A stretch of 64,000 nt of DNA from Streptomyces kanamyceticus (GCF_008704495.1 NZ_CP023699.1:4340001-4404000); one strand, 5' to 3'. Numbered from the stretch's first letter, positions 34,837 through 43,836 are shown. Translations and numbers: made by a program. The notes: a model not told the origin generated them from the sequence alone.

Positions 34837-36021
34837 ATGCACACCCGCACCGGCCGCAGAGCCCTGGCCGTGGCCGTCGCACTCGGCCTTTCGGTCATCG
34901 CCCCGCTCACCGCGGCCCACGCCGAACCGGGCACGGGCGCGAGCGCGAGCGCCGGGGGCAGCCTGTCCCCCGGCGACCTCGTGAGCTCCGAGCCGAGCAG
35001 CTTCCACCCCCTGCCGGGACAGCCGACGAACACCAAGGCGTGGAAGATCAACTACCGTTCGAGCACCGCGAAGGGCGAGCCGAACACCGTCTCCGGCACC
35101 GTCATCGTGCCGCAGGACGGCAGGAAGGGGCCGCGCCCGCTCATCACGTACGCCGTGGGGACCGTCGGCGTGGGCGACCACTGCGCGCCCAGCGCGGGCT
35201 TCCCCAAGGGCACCACCCTGGAGGCCAACCTCATCCAGCAGCTCACCCTGCGCGGCTGGGCGGTGGCCGTCACCGACTACGAGGGGCTCGGCACGCCCGG
35301 CGACCACACCTACACGGTGGGCCGCGCCGAGGGCCAGGCCGTGCTGGACGCCGCCCGCGCCGCGATCCGGCTGCCGCAGGCGGGCCTCGGCAAGGACACC
35401 CCGGTCGGCATCATGGGCTACTCGCAGGGCGGCCAGGCCTCGTCGTGGGCGGCCGAGCTGCACGACTCCTACGCGCCCGACCTCGACGTCAAGGGCACGG
35501 CGACCGGCGGCGTCCCCGGCGACCTGGAGAAGGTCGCCGCCTTCAACGACGGTTCGTACGGCTCGGGCCTGATCTTCATGGCGGCCATCGGCCAGAACGC
35601 GGCCTTCCCCGAGCTGAACCTGGAGTCGTACCTGAACCCGGCGGGCAAGGCGCTCATCGGCGCCATGCGGAACAGCTGCGTGGCGGACGGCGCGGTGCTC
35701 GGCTCGTTCAAGTCGATCGCGTCGATGACGACGAAGAACCCCCTCGAACAGCCCGACTGGCAGCAGCGCCTGCGGGAGTCCGGGGTCGGCACGCACAAGC
35801 CGGACGCGCCGGTCTACCTCTACCACGCGCTCCTCGACGAGCTCATTCCGTACGGCGTGGGCAAGCAGGTCCGTACGGACTGGTGTGCGAAGGGGGCGAA
35901 CGTGGAGTGGCACACGGTGCCGGTCGGCGAGCACGTGAGCGGCGTCATCACGCAGTCGCCGTTCGCGGCGCAGTGGCTGGCGGACCGCTTCGCGGGGAAG
36001 CCGGTGCGGGGCAACTGCTGA
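34837..36021 (+). CDS. Secreted lipase/esterase (secretory lipase family)
   Basis: 394 aa with a Sec signal peptide likely cut after AHA (residue 29). The mature part matches the LIP/CalA-type secretory lipase fold: TVIVPQ, YAVGTVGVGDHCAPS, WAVAVTDYEGLGTP, nucleophile elbow GYSQGG (Ser196), an acid residue in YHALLDELIPY and a late His in VGEHVSG. A single conserved pair of Cys may form a disulphide. It hydrolyses triglycerides or other esters outside the cell. Monocistronic, with a palindrome upstream. Confidence 0.9.
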   Translation: MHTRTGRRALAVAVALGLSVIAPLTAAHAEPGTGASASAGGSLSPGDLVSSEPSSFHPLPGQPTNTKAWKINYRSSTAKGEPNTVSGTVIVPQDGRKGPRPLITYAVGTVGVGDHCAPSAGFPKGTTLEANLIQQLTLRGWAVAVTDYEGLGTPGDHTYTVGRAEGQAVLDAARAAIRLPQAGLGKDTPVGIMGYSQGGQASSWAAELHDSYAPDLDVKGTATGGVPGDLEKVAAFNDGSYGSGLIFMAAIGQNAAFPELNLESYLNPAGKALIGAMRNSCVADGAVLGSFKSIASMTTKNPLEQPDWQQRLRESGVGTHKPDAPVYLYHALLDELIPYGVGKQVRTDWCAKGANVEWHTVPVGEHVSGVITQSPFAAQWLADRFAGKPVRGNC

Positions 36022-36204
36022 GCTGGGTACGGGTTTCACCTGCGGGCGCGTGGGGGTGCGTGGGGGCTTGCTCCGGCAGCTCCCACGCGCCCTTGCCGCG
36101 CCCTTGCCGCGCCCTTGCCCCGGAAAAGGACTGTGCGGGTCCGCCCCGCCCCTCATAGGATCTTGAGGTTCGCAGGACTTGGAGACCGGGGGGAACTACT
36201 CGTC

Positions 36205-36351
36205 ATGCTCATAGCGCCGACCGCACTGTCTCTGGCCATGCTGGCCCTGTTCGTCCTGGCGATGAAGGCGTCCGACGCGATGCCGCAGCGCCGCACGGCG
36301 GACCCGGCGGCGGAACCGGAGGGACCCGGAAGGGGAGCCACACCCCGATGA
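36205..36351 (+). CDS. Very small membrane protein coupled to the Mo-oxidoreductase
   Basis: 48 aa from ATG 36205; reading from 36115 would add an Arg-rich stretch without a binding site. One transmembrane helix (residues 3-24) followed by a short Pro/Glu-rich cytosolic tail. It overlaps the next gene by ATGA. Probably a membrane anchor or small subunit for the molybdopterin enzyme. The 180-bp gap before it has four near copies of GCGCCCTTGCC (about 36087-36120) and nothing else recognisable. Confidence 0.55.
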   Translation: MLIAPTALSLAMLALFVLAMKASDAMPQRRTADPAAEPEGPGRGATPR

Positions 36352-37385
36352 CCGCACCGTCCGCACCGTCCGCACCGACCACACCTTCCGCGCCCTCCGC
36401 ACCGTCCGTGCGCTCCGCGCCGCTCACGCCCCCGCCCGGCGACCCTTCGCTGGCGGACCCCGCGCCGGGACCCGACTTCGTGACGCCGGTGGCCAACGTC
36501 TTCGTACGCGCGCACATGGGCCTGCCCGAGATCGACGCGAGCACCTGGACCCTGTCGGTGGAGGGCCTGGTCGAGCGGCCTTTCCGACTCGACCTGGCCG
36601 CGCTCCGCGCGCTGCCCGCCGAGCAGCTCACGGCGGTGCACGAGTGCTTCGGCAGCCCGTTCCGCCCCGACACCCCGACGCGCGCGGTGGCGAACATCGA
36701 GTGGACGGGCCTGCCGCTCGCCGCGCTCCTGGACCGCGCGGTGCCGCTCGCCGGGGCCCGGCACGTGCGCTTCGAGGGCGCGGACACCGGCTCGTTCCAG
36801 GGCGACGACGGCGTCTCGTACGTGAAGGACCTGCCCCTGGCCACGGCGCGGCGCGACGTGTTCCTGGCCCACGGCATGAACGGTGAGCCGTTGCCGCCCC
36901 GGCACGGGTATCCGCTGCGCGCCGTCGTACCGCGGATGTTCGGCACCAACTCGGTGAAGTGGCTGACCCGGATCGTCCTCACGGACACCCGCCCCGAGCA
37001 CACGTTCACCACCCGGTTCTACACGCGCGTCCTGCCGGGCCACGACACCCCGCAGCCGGTGCGCGAGATCGACGTCAGCAGCAAGCTGCTCTCGCCCGCG
37101 CCCGCCGCCGAACTCGGCCCGGGCACCCAGGTGTTCAGGGGCCGGGCGTGGAGCAGCACGGAGGTCGTCTCGGTCGAGGTCTCCGTCGACGAAGGCCCGT
37201 GGGAACGGGCCCACCTCGACGTGCTCGGTTCCGAACCGACCTGGCAGGGCTTCCACCTGATGCGCCCGCTGCCGCCGGGACCGCACACGGTCCGCTCGCG
37301 GGCGAGGGACCGTGCGGGCCGGGTGCAGCCGCCGCCGGGAGCCCGCAACTCGGTGCACGAGGTGGCGTTCACGGTCGCGGGCTGA
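36348..37385 (+). CDS. Sulfite oxidase-family molybdopterin oxidoreductase
   Basis: 345 aa, ATG coupled to the preceding small membrane protein. After an Ala/Pro/Ser-rich start made of repeats (residues 2-30) comes the Moco domain (Oxidored_molyb): VEGLVERPFRLDLAALRALP, the molybdenum-ligand Cys100 in VHECFGSPF, VEWTG-like IEWTGLPLAALL, HGYPLRAVVPRMFGTNSVKW. Then a C-terminal Mo-co dimerisation domain (from about 235: VFRGRAWSSTEVVSVEVSVDEG). No Tat signal, so it is probably cytosolic or anchored by its partner. Electron acceptor and substrate are unknown. Confidence 0.9.
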   Translation: MTAPSAPSAPTTPSAPSAPSVRSAPLTPPPGDPSLADPAPGPDFVTPVANVFVRAHMGLPEIDASTWTLSVEGLVERPFRLDLAALRALPAEQLTAVHECFGSPFRPDTPTRAVANIEWTGLPLAALLDRAVPLAGARHVRFEGADTGSFQGDDGVSYVKDLPLATARRDVFLAHGMNGEPLPPRHGYPLRAVVPRMFGTNSVKWLTRIVLTDTRPEHTFTTRFYTRVLPGHDTPQPVREIDVSSKLLSPAPAAELGPGTQVFRGRAWSSTEVVSVEVSVDEGPWERAHLDVLGSEPTWQGFHLMRPLPPGPHTVRSRARDRAGRVQPPPGARNSVHEVAFTVAG

Positions 37386-37389
37386 GAGG

Positions 37390-37863
37390 TCAGAAAGGCT
37401 TGGTCGGCAGGTACTTGCCGTCCAGCGTGATGACCGCGCGCTCGCCGCCCTCGGGGTCGGCGACCTTCTTCACGTCCAGCTTGAAGTTGATGGCGCTGAT
37501 GATGCCGTCGCCGAACTCCTCGTGGACCAGGGCCTTCAGGGTGGTGCCGTAGACCTGGAGCATCTCGTAGAAGCGGTAGATCGTCGGGTCGGTGGGAACG
37601 GTGCCGTCGAGCGAACCGCGCGTCGGGATGGTCCGCAGCAGCATCGCCGCGTCCGCGTCCAGGCCGAGCAGCTCGGCGACGGCGTCGGCCGCGTGGTCCG
37701 GCAGGGCGTGCTGGCCGAGCACGGCGGCGGTGACGAAGGCGACCGAGAGGCCGCCGGTCACGTCGGCGATCTGCTGCCAGGACAGGTCCTTGCGGGTCTT
37801 GGCATCGACGGCGGCGATGGCGAGGGCCTGACGGGCGGCGGGGTCGAACTGGGCGTGCGGCAT
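37390..37863 (-). CDS. cynS: Cyanate hydratase (cyanase)
   Basis: Converts cyanate and bicarbonate to ammonia and CO2. The ATG at 37863 has AAGGAAA upstream, giving 157 aa, the usual length; an ATG at 37881 lacks a site. The family's catalytic triad is present as Arg97, Glu100 (IYRFYEML) and Ser123 ([13 protein letters not shown]). It follows the carbonic anhydrase gene 63 bp downstream in the same direction, forming a cynT-cynS pair, with a LysR gene divergent. Confidence 0.96.
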   Translation of the reverse strand: MPHAQFDPAARQALAIAAVDAKTRKDLSWQQIADVTGGLSVAFVTAAVLGQHALPDHAADAVAELLGLDADAAMLLRTIPTRGSLDGTVPTDPTIYRFYEMLQVYGTTLKALVHEEFGDGIISAINFKLDVKKVADPEGGERAVITLDGKYLPTKPF

Positions 37864-37926
37864 GAGGGTGTTTCCTTCCATGGGTTTACGGGGGGGGATG
37901 GATCTCGTGGTTCTACTGGTGGGTGC

Positions 37927-38517
37927 CTACTGGTGAACAGGCGTACCGGCGACGCGACTTGGGAATTCGACGTCCTCCACCGATCCGGTGGGGATGTCGA
38001 AGACCCAGCCGCGCAGCGTGAGCGTCCGCGCCACGAGGGCGCGGGCCACCGAGGGGTGGGTGGCCAGATTGGCCAGCTGCGCACCGACGTTGGCACGCAC
38101 CAGGGCGGCCACGTCGTGCGTCGGCAGGGCATCCACGTGCCGCAGCCAGTCGGCGACGGCGGGCAGCGCGCCCAGGTCGTGCCCCTCGGCGAGCGCGGTC
38201 ATCGCGCCGCAGCCCGAGTGCCCGCAGACCACGACGTCGTCGACGCCGAGGACCGCGACGGCGTACTCGATGCTCGCGGCAACCCCGTCGGCGCCAGGGC
38301 CGTACGGGGGCACGAGGTTCCCCGCCGTACGGATGACGAACAGCTCGCCCGGCTCGCGCTGGGTGATCAGCTCGGGCACGACGCGGGCGTCGGAGCAGCT
38401 GATGAACAGCGTGCCGGGCCGGTGCGTGGTCGCCAGGCGGGCGAACAGGTCCGCCTTGCCGGGGAAGACGTCGCGCTGGAATCGGGCGACGCCCTCGCCG
38501 AGGTCGTGGATGGTCAC
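37927..38517 (-). CDS. cynT: Beta-carbonic anhydrase of the cyanate locus
   Basis: 196 aa from GTG 38517, which has AAGGGAG upstream. Zinc ligands of the beta class are intact: Cys41 with SDAR (41-45), His100 and Cys103 in CGHSGCGAM. It recycles the CO2 released by cyanase to bicarbonate, the second substrate of cyanase. It leads the operon with cynS and is divergent from a LysR gene. Confidence 0.93.
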   Translation of the reverse strand: MTIHDLGEGVARFQRDVFPGKADLFARLATTHRPGTLFISCSDARVVPELITQREPGELFVIRTAGNLVPPYGPGADGVAASIEYAVAVLGVDDVVVCGHSGCGAMTALAEGHDLGALPAVADWLRHVDALPTHDVAALVRANVGAQLANLATHPSVARALVARTLTLRGWVFDIPTGSVEDVEFPSRVAGTPVHQ

Positions 38518-38639
38518 GTGGTCACTCCCTTCGGTGGCGGCCGGGCCCGCCGGGGGGCTCCGCACGGAACAGGGGTTTCCGTGCCGAACCGGGATTCCCG
38601 TGCGGGACCGGCCTGAGATCCACCATGCATGACCTGCGC

Positions 38640-38690
38640 CTATAGCGTCCAAGACGTACTACGGATGACTTCTATCGACCACATCTATAG
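38640..38690. promoter_or_regulatory. LysR binding region of the cyn locus
   Basis: CTATAG occurs at 38640-38645 and again at 38685-38690 in an AT-richer gap, and TCTATCGACCACATCTATAG (38671-38690) contains two TCTAT half-sites. Position directly before the LysR ATG and upstream of cynT suits autoregulation and activation. Confidence 0.45.
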
Positions 38691-38697
38691 TTGCTGC

Positions 38698-39588
38698 ATG
38701 GCCCCGGAACTCCGTCATCTGCGCTATCTGCTCGCCGTCGCCGAACACGCCAGCTTCACGTACGCCGCCGAGGAGCTGCGCGTCTCGCAGCCGACCCTGT
38801 CGCAGCAGATCAAGCAGCTCGAACGGGCCGTCGGCGCGCAGCTGCTCGACCGCACGGGCCGCGCCGTCCGGCTCACCGACGCGGGGAGCGCCTACGCCCA
38901 CTACGCCCGCCGCGCGCTGCAGGACCTGGCCGCCGCCGAGCGCGCCCTGAGCGAGGTCGCCGACCTCTCGCGCGGCACGCTCCGCCTGGCGACGACCCCG
39001 ACGTTCACCGCCTATCTGGTCGGCCCGCTCGCCGCCCGGCTGCACGAACGGCATCCGGGGATCGCCCTCGACGTCAGGGAGAGGTCCCAGGACGACATCG
39101 AGAGCGGCCTGCTCGCCGACGAGCTCGACCTGGGCATCGCCTTCGACGGGCCGCGGCCGCACCGGGCGGGCGTCACCGGCACCGACCTGTTCACCGAGAC
39201 GCTCGGCCTGGTCGTCGGCGACGCCCACCCGCACGCGGGCCGTACGCGCCCGCTGCCGGTCCGCGAACTCGCCGACTGCCCGCTCGCGCTGCTCAGCCCC
39301 GGGTTCGCCACCCGCGACCACATCGACGCGCACTTCGCCGGGCACCGCGTCCAGCCGCGCATCGCCGTCCAGGCGGACTCGATCAGCGCGCTGACGGAGA
39401 TCGTCCGGCGCACCCCGCTCGCCACGGTGCTGCCCGACGCGCTGACCCGCGACCACCCGCACCTGCACCCCGTGCCGCTGTCCCCCGCGCTGCCGCCCCG
39501 CACGGTCACGCTGCTGCGCAGGGAGAACGCGTACGAGACGGCGGCGGCCCGCGCGTTCGCCGAACTGGCCCGCGCCTGGGCCCACTGA
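38698..39588 (+). CDS. cynR: LysR-type regulator, probably CynR
   Basis: 296 aa from ATG 38698. N-terminal HTH (residues 4-62: LRYLLAVAEHASFTYAAEELRVSQPTLSQQIKQLE) and a LysR substrate-binding domain from about 90. Divergent from cynT-cynS with TA-rich half-sites between them, the arrangement of E. coli cynR. Probably activates cyanase genes when cyanate binds. The gene symbol rests on context. Confidence 0.85.
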   Translation: MAPELRHLRYLLAVAEHASFTYAAEELRVSQPTLSQQIKQLERAVGAQLLDRTGRAVRLTDAGSAYAHYARRALQDLAAAERALSEVADLSRGTLRLATTPTFTAYLVGPLAARLHERHPGIALDVRERSQDDIESGLLADELDLGIAFDGPRPHRAGVTGTDLFTETLGLVVGDAHPHAGRTRPLPVRELADCPLALLSPGFATRDHIDAHFAGHRVQPRIAVQADSISALTEIVRRTPLATVLPDALTRDHPHLHPVPLSPALPPRTVTLLRRENAYETAAARAFAELARAWAH

Positions 39589-39618
39589 CCGTCCCGTACC
39601 GGGGAAGGGCGCCCCGCC

Positions 39619-41004
39619 TCAGCCGCGCGGCAGCAGCCAGGCCGCGAGGGCCGTGGTGACGCACAGGAGGAGTCCGACGACGAGGAGCCCCAGGTGCATG
39701 CCCGCGAGCGAGAAGCCGGAGCCGCCGCCCGCCAGGAGCGCGCCGAACAGGGCGACGGACATCGCACCGCCGGTCTGGCGCAGGGAGTTGAGCAGCCCCG
39801 ACGCCGTACCCGCGCGCTCGCCGGGCACGCTGTCCATGAGCTGCGCGGTCAGCGCGGGGACCGCGAAGGCACCGCCGAGTCCGGTCGGCACGAGGAGCAA
39901 CAGGACGAGCCAGAGCGGCGTCTCGGCGCCCAGCGGCAGCAGGGCGAACATCGCGAGGGCGAGCACGGCCTGCCCCACGACGATCACGGGCCGCCGCCCG
40001 AACCGCTCGGCGGCGCGCGGCGACATCAGGTTGGTGGCGGTGATGAGCACGGCGAGCGGCACGAACATGAGGCCCGCCTCGACGCCCGACATGCCGCGCA
40101 ACTGCTGGTAGTAGAGGCCGAGGAGGAAGGTCACGCCGTAGAACCCGGCGTTCACGGCGAAGCCGACCGCGAGGGCCACGGTGACCGGCCGCCTGCGCAG
40201 CAGCTCCAGCGGCACCATGGGCGCGCGGTGCCGCTTCTCGGCGGCGTGGAAGGCGAATCCGGCGCCGACGGCGACGGCGAACGCGGCGAGCACCGGCGCG
40301 CTCGTCCACCCCAGGTGCCCGCCCTCGATGACCGCGAACGCGAGCCCCGCCAGGGCGAGTACGGCGGTCACCTGACCCACCAGGTCCAGGGGCGCGGGCC
40401 TGCGGGGCGAGGCGGCGGTACGGGTCAGGAGGGCCAGGATCAGCGCGCCCACCGGCAGGTTGAGCAGGAAGACGGCACGCCACCCCGCGGTCTCGGTGAG
40501 GACGCCGCCGAGCACGGGCCCGACCGCGACGGCCACCGAACCGCCCACCGTCCACAGGGCGATGGCGCGGGCCCTGCGGCGCGGGTCGTCGTACGCCTGC
40601 CGGATCAGCGCGAGCGAGGCGGGCATCACGATCGCGGCGGCCCCGCCCTGCGCGACGCGCGCCGCGATCAGCGACCCGATGCCCGGCGCGAGGGCGCAGG
40701 CCAGCGAGGCGACGGTGAAGAGCCCCACGCCCCACGCGTACGCCCGCCGCGCCCCCGCCCGGTCGGCGAGCGCCCCCGCGGAGAGCATCAGCGCCGCGAA
40801 CATCAACGTGTACGCGTCGACGACCCACTGCAGCCCGGCCATGCCACCGTGCAGGGAGTCACGGATGTCGGGCAGCGCGATGTTCACGGCGGTGACGTCG
40901 ATGGTGATGACGGTGAACCCGAGCAGGGCGGCGATGAGGGCGACGGGGGAGGAGGGGGCGGAGAGGCTGGACCGGACACGGGGCGGATCAAGGACGACGG
41001 ACAT
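39619..41004 (-). CDS. MFS drug-export protein (DHA2, 14 helices)
   Basis: 461 aa. Motifs: VITIDVTAVNIALPDI (helix 1, motif D1), LADRAGARRAYAWG (motif A), GGSVAVAVGPVLGGVLTETAGWRAVFLLNLPVG (motif C, typical of exporters). About 13-14 hydrophobic segments. Proton-driven export of toxic compounds is expected. AGGAG lies before the ATG; immediately upstream is a 51-bp tandem repeat array and then an IS110 element. An MmyB-type regulator 2 kb away (42964) is in the divergent orientation and was probably its neighbour before the insertion. Confidence 0.92.
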   Translation of the reverse strand: MSVVLDPPRVRSSLSAPSSPVALIAALLGFTVITIDVTAVNIALPDIRDSLHGGMAGLQWVVDAYTLMFAALMLSAGALADRAGARRAYAWGVGLFTVASLACALAPGIGSLIAARVAQGGAAAIVMPASLALIRQAYDDPRRRARAIALWTVGGSVAVAVGPVLGGVLTETAGWRAVFLLNLPVGALILALLTRTAASPRRPAPLDLVGQVTAVLALAGLAFAVIEGGHLGWTSAPVLAAFAVAVGAGFAFHAAEKRHRAPMVPLELLRRRPVTVALAVGFAVNAGFYGVTFLLGLYYQQLRGMSGVEAGLMFVPLAVLITATNLMSPRAAERFGRRPVIVVGQAVLALAMFALLPLGAETPLWLVLLLLVPTGLGGAFAVPALTAQLMDSVPGERAGTASGLLNSLRQTGGAMSVALFGALLAGGGSGFSLAGMHLGLLVVGLLLCVTTALAAWLLPRG

Positions 41005-41030
41005 GGTGCTCCTAGAGGCAGGGCGCGGCG

Positions 41031-41260
41031 CGGAGATACGGGTGGGCGGGCGGGAAAGGCCCCTACAGGCGGGGCTCGGCGCGGAGATACGGCGGTGCGG
41101 GCAGGGCCCCTACAGGCGAGGCACGACGCGGAGAAACGGGTGGGCGGGCGGGAGAGGCCCCTACAGGCGAGGCTCGGCGCGGAGATACGGGTGGGCGGGC
41201 GGGAAAGGCCCCTACAGGCGGGGCTCGGCGCGGAGATACGGGTGGGCGGGTGGGCACCCC
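41031..41260. repeat. Five ~51-bp tandem repeats upstream of the MFS gene
   Basis: CGGAGATAC or CGGAGAAAC recurs at 41031, 41082, 41129, 41180 and 41231. Each unit runs CCCCTACAGGCGGGGCTCGG, then GCGGAGATACGGGTGGGCGGG. Copies 4 and 5 are nearly identical. A single inverted copy with two CCTGTAGG edges lies at 48303-48395. The remaining 41261-41460 bp show no recognisable gene. Confidence 0.85.
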
Positions 41261-41466
41261 GTCGCGGAGCGACGAAGAAACACCAGCCACGTGCGGGCGG
41301 CACAGACGTCAAGGCCGCGGCCCGGCAACTCGTACCCCCTGGACCCCGACACCCGAGCCGCCCGCAACAAGCCCCACTCTCCGCCCAAGCCCCACGCAGT
41401 GGCAGGCCGCACTTCACCGGGCCCCCGCGTTCCAGGCCCTGACACACCCCCCCCATTACCGTTCTC

Positions 41467-41690
41467 GTAGTCCCGCAACGGGACTACCGGCCTTCGGAGT
41501 TGGCATGACTACCTCCCCTTGTCGAGTGCATGGCCCGGGGGGTGGTGTCACCGGCTCCGAAGGCACTGACAGACCGCTGATTAGAGGCATGACCACCGGC
41601 CTTTCCCCAGGTCGGGAGGCTCTTCGTAATGTGGATGTGGCGATCAGTGCCGTGGCGAGGCCGGGTGAACAGCACCGAAGGAACCACGAC
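41467..41690 (+). ncRNA. Structured left end of IS110, candidate bridge RNA
   Basis: A perfect hairpin GTAGTCCC-gcaac-GGGACTAC (41467-41487) is followed by a 10-bp long-range stem GCCTTCGGAG (41490-41499) / CTCCGAAGGC (41555-41564) enclosing ~55 nt, and by two near-direct repeats GGCATGACTACC (41501) and GGCATGACCACC (41587). IS110-group elements are known to encode a guide ('bridge') RNA in this non-coding end. That this region does so is inference from position and folding. Confidence 0.5.
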
Positions 41691-42893
41691 GTGATCGACA
41701 TCAGCGACATCGACGTCTTCCTCGGCCTGGACGTCGGCAAGGGCGAACACCACGCCACCGCTGTCACATCGGCCGGGAAGAAGGCCCTCGACAAACGCCT
41801 GCCCAACAGCGAACCCAAGCTCCGCGAGGTCTTCACGAAACTCCAGGCCAAGCACGGCATCGTGCTTGTGGTCGTCGACCAGCCGGCCTCCATCGGAGCC
41901 CTGCCGCTGGCCGTTGCCCGAGCCGTCGGCTGCCAGGTCGCCTATCTGCCCGGACTGACGATGCGGCGGATCGCCGACCTCTATCCGGGCGAAGCCAAGA
42001 CCGATGCCCGCGACGCGTTCATCATCGCCGACGCCGCCAGGGCGATGCCGCACACGCTTCGCTCCATCGAGCTGGACGACGAGACCGTCGCCGAGCTGGA
42101 GATGCTCGTCGGGTTCGACGACGACCTGGTCGCTGAGGCCAACCGGCTCTCCAACCGGCTCCGCGGCCTGTTCACGCAGGTCCACCCGCACCTGGAGCGG
42201 GTGCTCGGCCCGCGCATGCAGCACCCGGCCGTCCTGGTCCTGCTGGAGAGGTTGGGCTCGCCCGCCCAGATCCGCCAGACCGGACGCCGCAAGGTCACCC
42301 ACCTGCTGCGGCCCAAGGCTCCGCGGATGGCGGCCCGTCTGACCGAGGACGTCTTCACCGCGCTCGACGAACAGACCGTCGTCGTCCCGGGCACCGAGGC
42401 GGCCGCACTGATCGTTCCCAGCCTCGCCCGGTCCCTGACCGCCGTGCTCGACCAGCGCCGTCTGCTGGAGAAACGACTCGACGAGCTGCTGGAGACACAC
42501 CCTCTTTCCCAGGTCCTGACGTCGATGCCCGGCGTCGGCGTCAGGACCGCGGCCCGCCTCCTCATCGACGTCGGCGACGGCACCAGGTTCCCCTCAGCCG
42601 CCCACCTCGCCGCCTATGCGGGACTCGCGCCGACGACCCGCAGCTCGGGCTCCTCGATCCGCGGCGAACAGCAGTCCAGGAGAGGGAACAAGCAGCTCAA
42701 GCGGGCTTTCTTCCTCTCCGCGTTCGCCGCCCTGTCCGATCCCGCCTCCCGCACCTACTACGACAAGAAGATCAAGGAAGGCAAGCATCACACCCAGGCC
42801 CTCCTCTGCCTCGCCCGACGCCGAGCCGACGTGCTCTTCGCGATGCTCCGCGACGGGACCTTCTACCAACCACCAACCCCCGTTGCCCCTTGA
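41691..42893 (+). CDS. IS110-family transposase
   Basis: 400 aa from GTG 41691 (GAAGGAA upstream), full length for the family. The N-terminal DEDD RuvC-like domain starts FLGLDVGKGEHHATAV with catalytic Asp14 and continues through VVVDQP and KTDARDAFIIAD. The C-terminal Transposase_20 domain has SMPGVGVRTAARLL and AAYAGLAPTTRSSGSS, including the conserved Ser. No frameshift or stop, so the element may be active. The open frame continues upstream to 41250 but that part is non-coding. Confidence 0.93.
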   Translation: MIDISDIDVFLGLDVGKGEHHATAVTSAGKKALDKRLPNSEPKLREVFTKLQAKHGIVLVVVDQPASIGALPLAVARAVGCQVAYLPGLTMRRIADLYPGEAKTDARDAFIIADAARAMPHTLRSIELDDETVAELEMLVGFDDDLVAEANRLSNRLRGLFTQVHPHLERVLGPRMQHPAVLVLLERLGSPAQIRQTGRRKVTHLLRPKAPRMAARLTEDVFTALDEQTVVVPGTEAAALIVPSLARSLTAVLDQRRLLEKRLDELLETHPLSQVLTSMPGVGVRTAARLLIDVGDGTRFPSAAHLAAYAGLAPTTRSSGSSIRGEQQSRRGNKQLKRAFFLSAFAALSDPASRTYYDKKIKEGKHHTQALLCLARRRADVLFAMLRDGTFYQPPTPVAP

Positions 42894-42963
42894 CCGAAGT
42901 CATAGAGGCACCCCCCCACGACACAACCCCCCACGCCCCTCCCGCACCAGGGACAATGGACAG

Positions 42964-43836
42964 ATGACCGAAAGCACAGGGAGCGCGCCCACCACGGTGG
43001 CGACCACCGGCACGGAACTGGGCAGGTACCTCCGCGCCCGCCGCGCCCGCGTCACCCCCGCCGAGGCGGGCCTGCCCGCGGGCACGGGCCTGCGCCGCAC
43101 GCCCGGCCTGCGCCGCGAGGAACTCGCGACGCTCTCCGGGGTGAGCGTCGACTACTACACGCGCCTGGAGCGCGGCCGCGAGACGAACCCGTCGGCCGCC
43201 GTCATCGACGCGCTGGCCCGCGCCCTGCGCCTGACGGGCGACGCCCACGACCGCCTGCACGACCTGGCCGAGCTGGCCTCGGGCAGGCTCACGGAGCCGC
43301 ATCCCACGACCGACCAGACGGTCCGCGCGTCCACCCTGAGGATGCTGGAGGCGCTGAGCCCGCTGCCCGCGTACGTGGTGAGCAGGCACAGCTACATGCT
43401 GGCCGCCAACGCCCCCGGCAGGGCCCTGATGCCCGGCCTGTGGGACTGGCCCCCCGAGCAGCGCAACGTCACCCGCTACGTCTTCCTGCACCCGGTGGGC
43501 CGGGAGCTCTACCAGCCGTGGGAGGAGACCGTCGCCCAGTCCGTGGCCCATCTGCGAGCGGTCGGCGGCGCCGACACGGACTCCCCCGAGCTGACCGTCC
43601 TGGTCGGTGAACTCCTGCTCAAGTCACCGGACTTCGCCCGTCTCTGGGAGCGGTACGACGTCCGCGAGCGCGGTGGCGGCAGCAAGTCGTTCGCCCACCC
43701 GAAGGTCGGCGCGATGACCCTGACGTACGAGGTGATGCAGCTGGCCAGGACGGGCGGCCAGCGCATGGTGGTCTACCAGGCGCCGGAGGGCACGCCCGAC
43801 GAGGCGGCGATGCTGCGCCTGTCCCCGCAGGGGTAA
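42964..43836 (+). CDS. XRE-family regulator with MmyB-like ligand-binding domain
   Basis: 290 aa. HTH_31-type domain at about 18-95 with the family motif TPGLRREELATLSGVSVDYYTRLERGR, then the MmyB-like domain (about 115-285: SPLPAYVVSRHSYMLAANAPGRALMPGL, RYVFLHPVGRELYQPWEETV, KSFAHPKVGAMTLTYEVMQL). These proteins commonly repress a divergent exporter or reductase gene and may bind fatty acids. The MFS gene at 39619-41004 is the likely partner, now 2 kb away because of the repeat array and IS element. Confidence 0.9.
   Translation: MTESTGSAPTTVATTGTELGRYLRARRARVTPAEAGLPAGTGLRRTPGLRREELATLSGVSVDYYTRLERGRETNPSAAVIDALARALRLTGDAHDRLHDLAELASGRLTEPHPTTDQTVRASTLRMLEALSPLPAYVVSRHSYMLAANAPGRALMPGLWDWPPEQRNVTRYVFLHPVGRELYQPWEETVAQSVAHLRAVGGADTDSPELTVLVGELLLKSPDFARLWERYDVRERGGGSKSFAHPKVGAMTLTYEVMQLARTGGQRMVVYQAPEGTPDEAAMLRLSPQG

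Larger units (their letters stand above)
41461..42910 (+). mobile_element. IS110-family insertion sequence (ends approximate)
   Basis: A full-length IS110-type transposase with about 230 bp of structured non-coding DNA before it and little after it. The family has no terminal inverted repeats and makes short or no target duplications, so ends cannot be fixed here. The left end is likely near the first hairpin (41467) and the right end within ~20 bp of the transposase stop. C-rich runs flank both sides (41448-41454 and 42911-42917). Confidence 0.7.

Noticed and set aside
34758..36158. Long frame beginning at ATG 34758 over the lipase
   Set aside because: The lipase frame (34837) has a signal peptide and catalytic elbow; the other frame reads as Arg/Pro-rich sequence.
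41582..42910. TAGAGGCA direct repeat flanking the transposase (41582-41589, 42903-42910) as a target duplication
   Set aside because: The same octamer also occurs at 41013-41020, IS110 elements do not make 8-bp duplications, and the left copy would cut off the structured left end.
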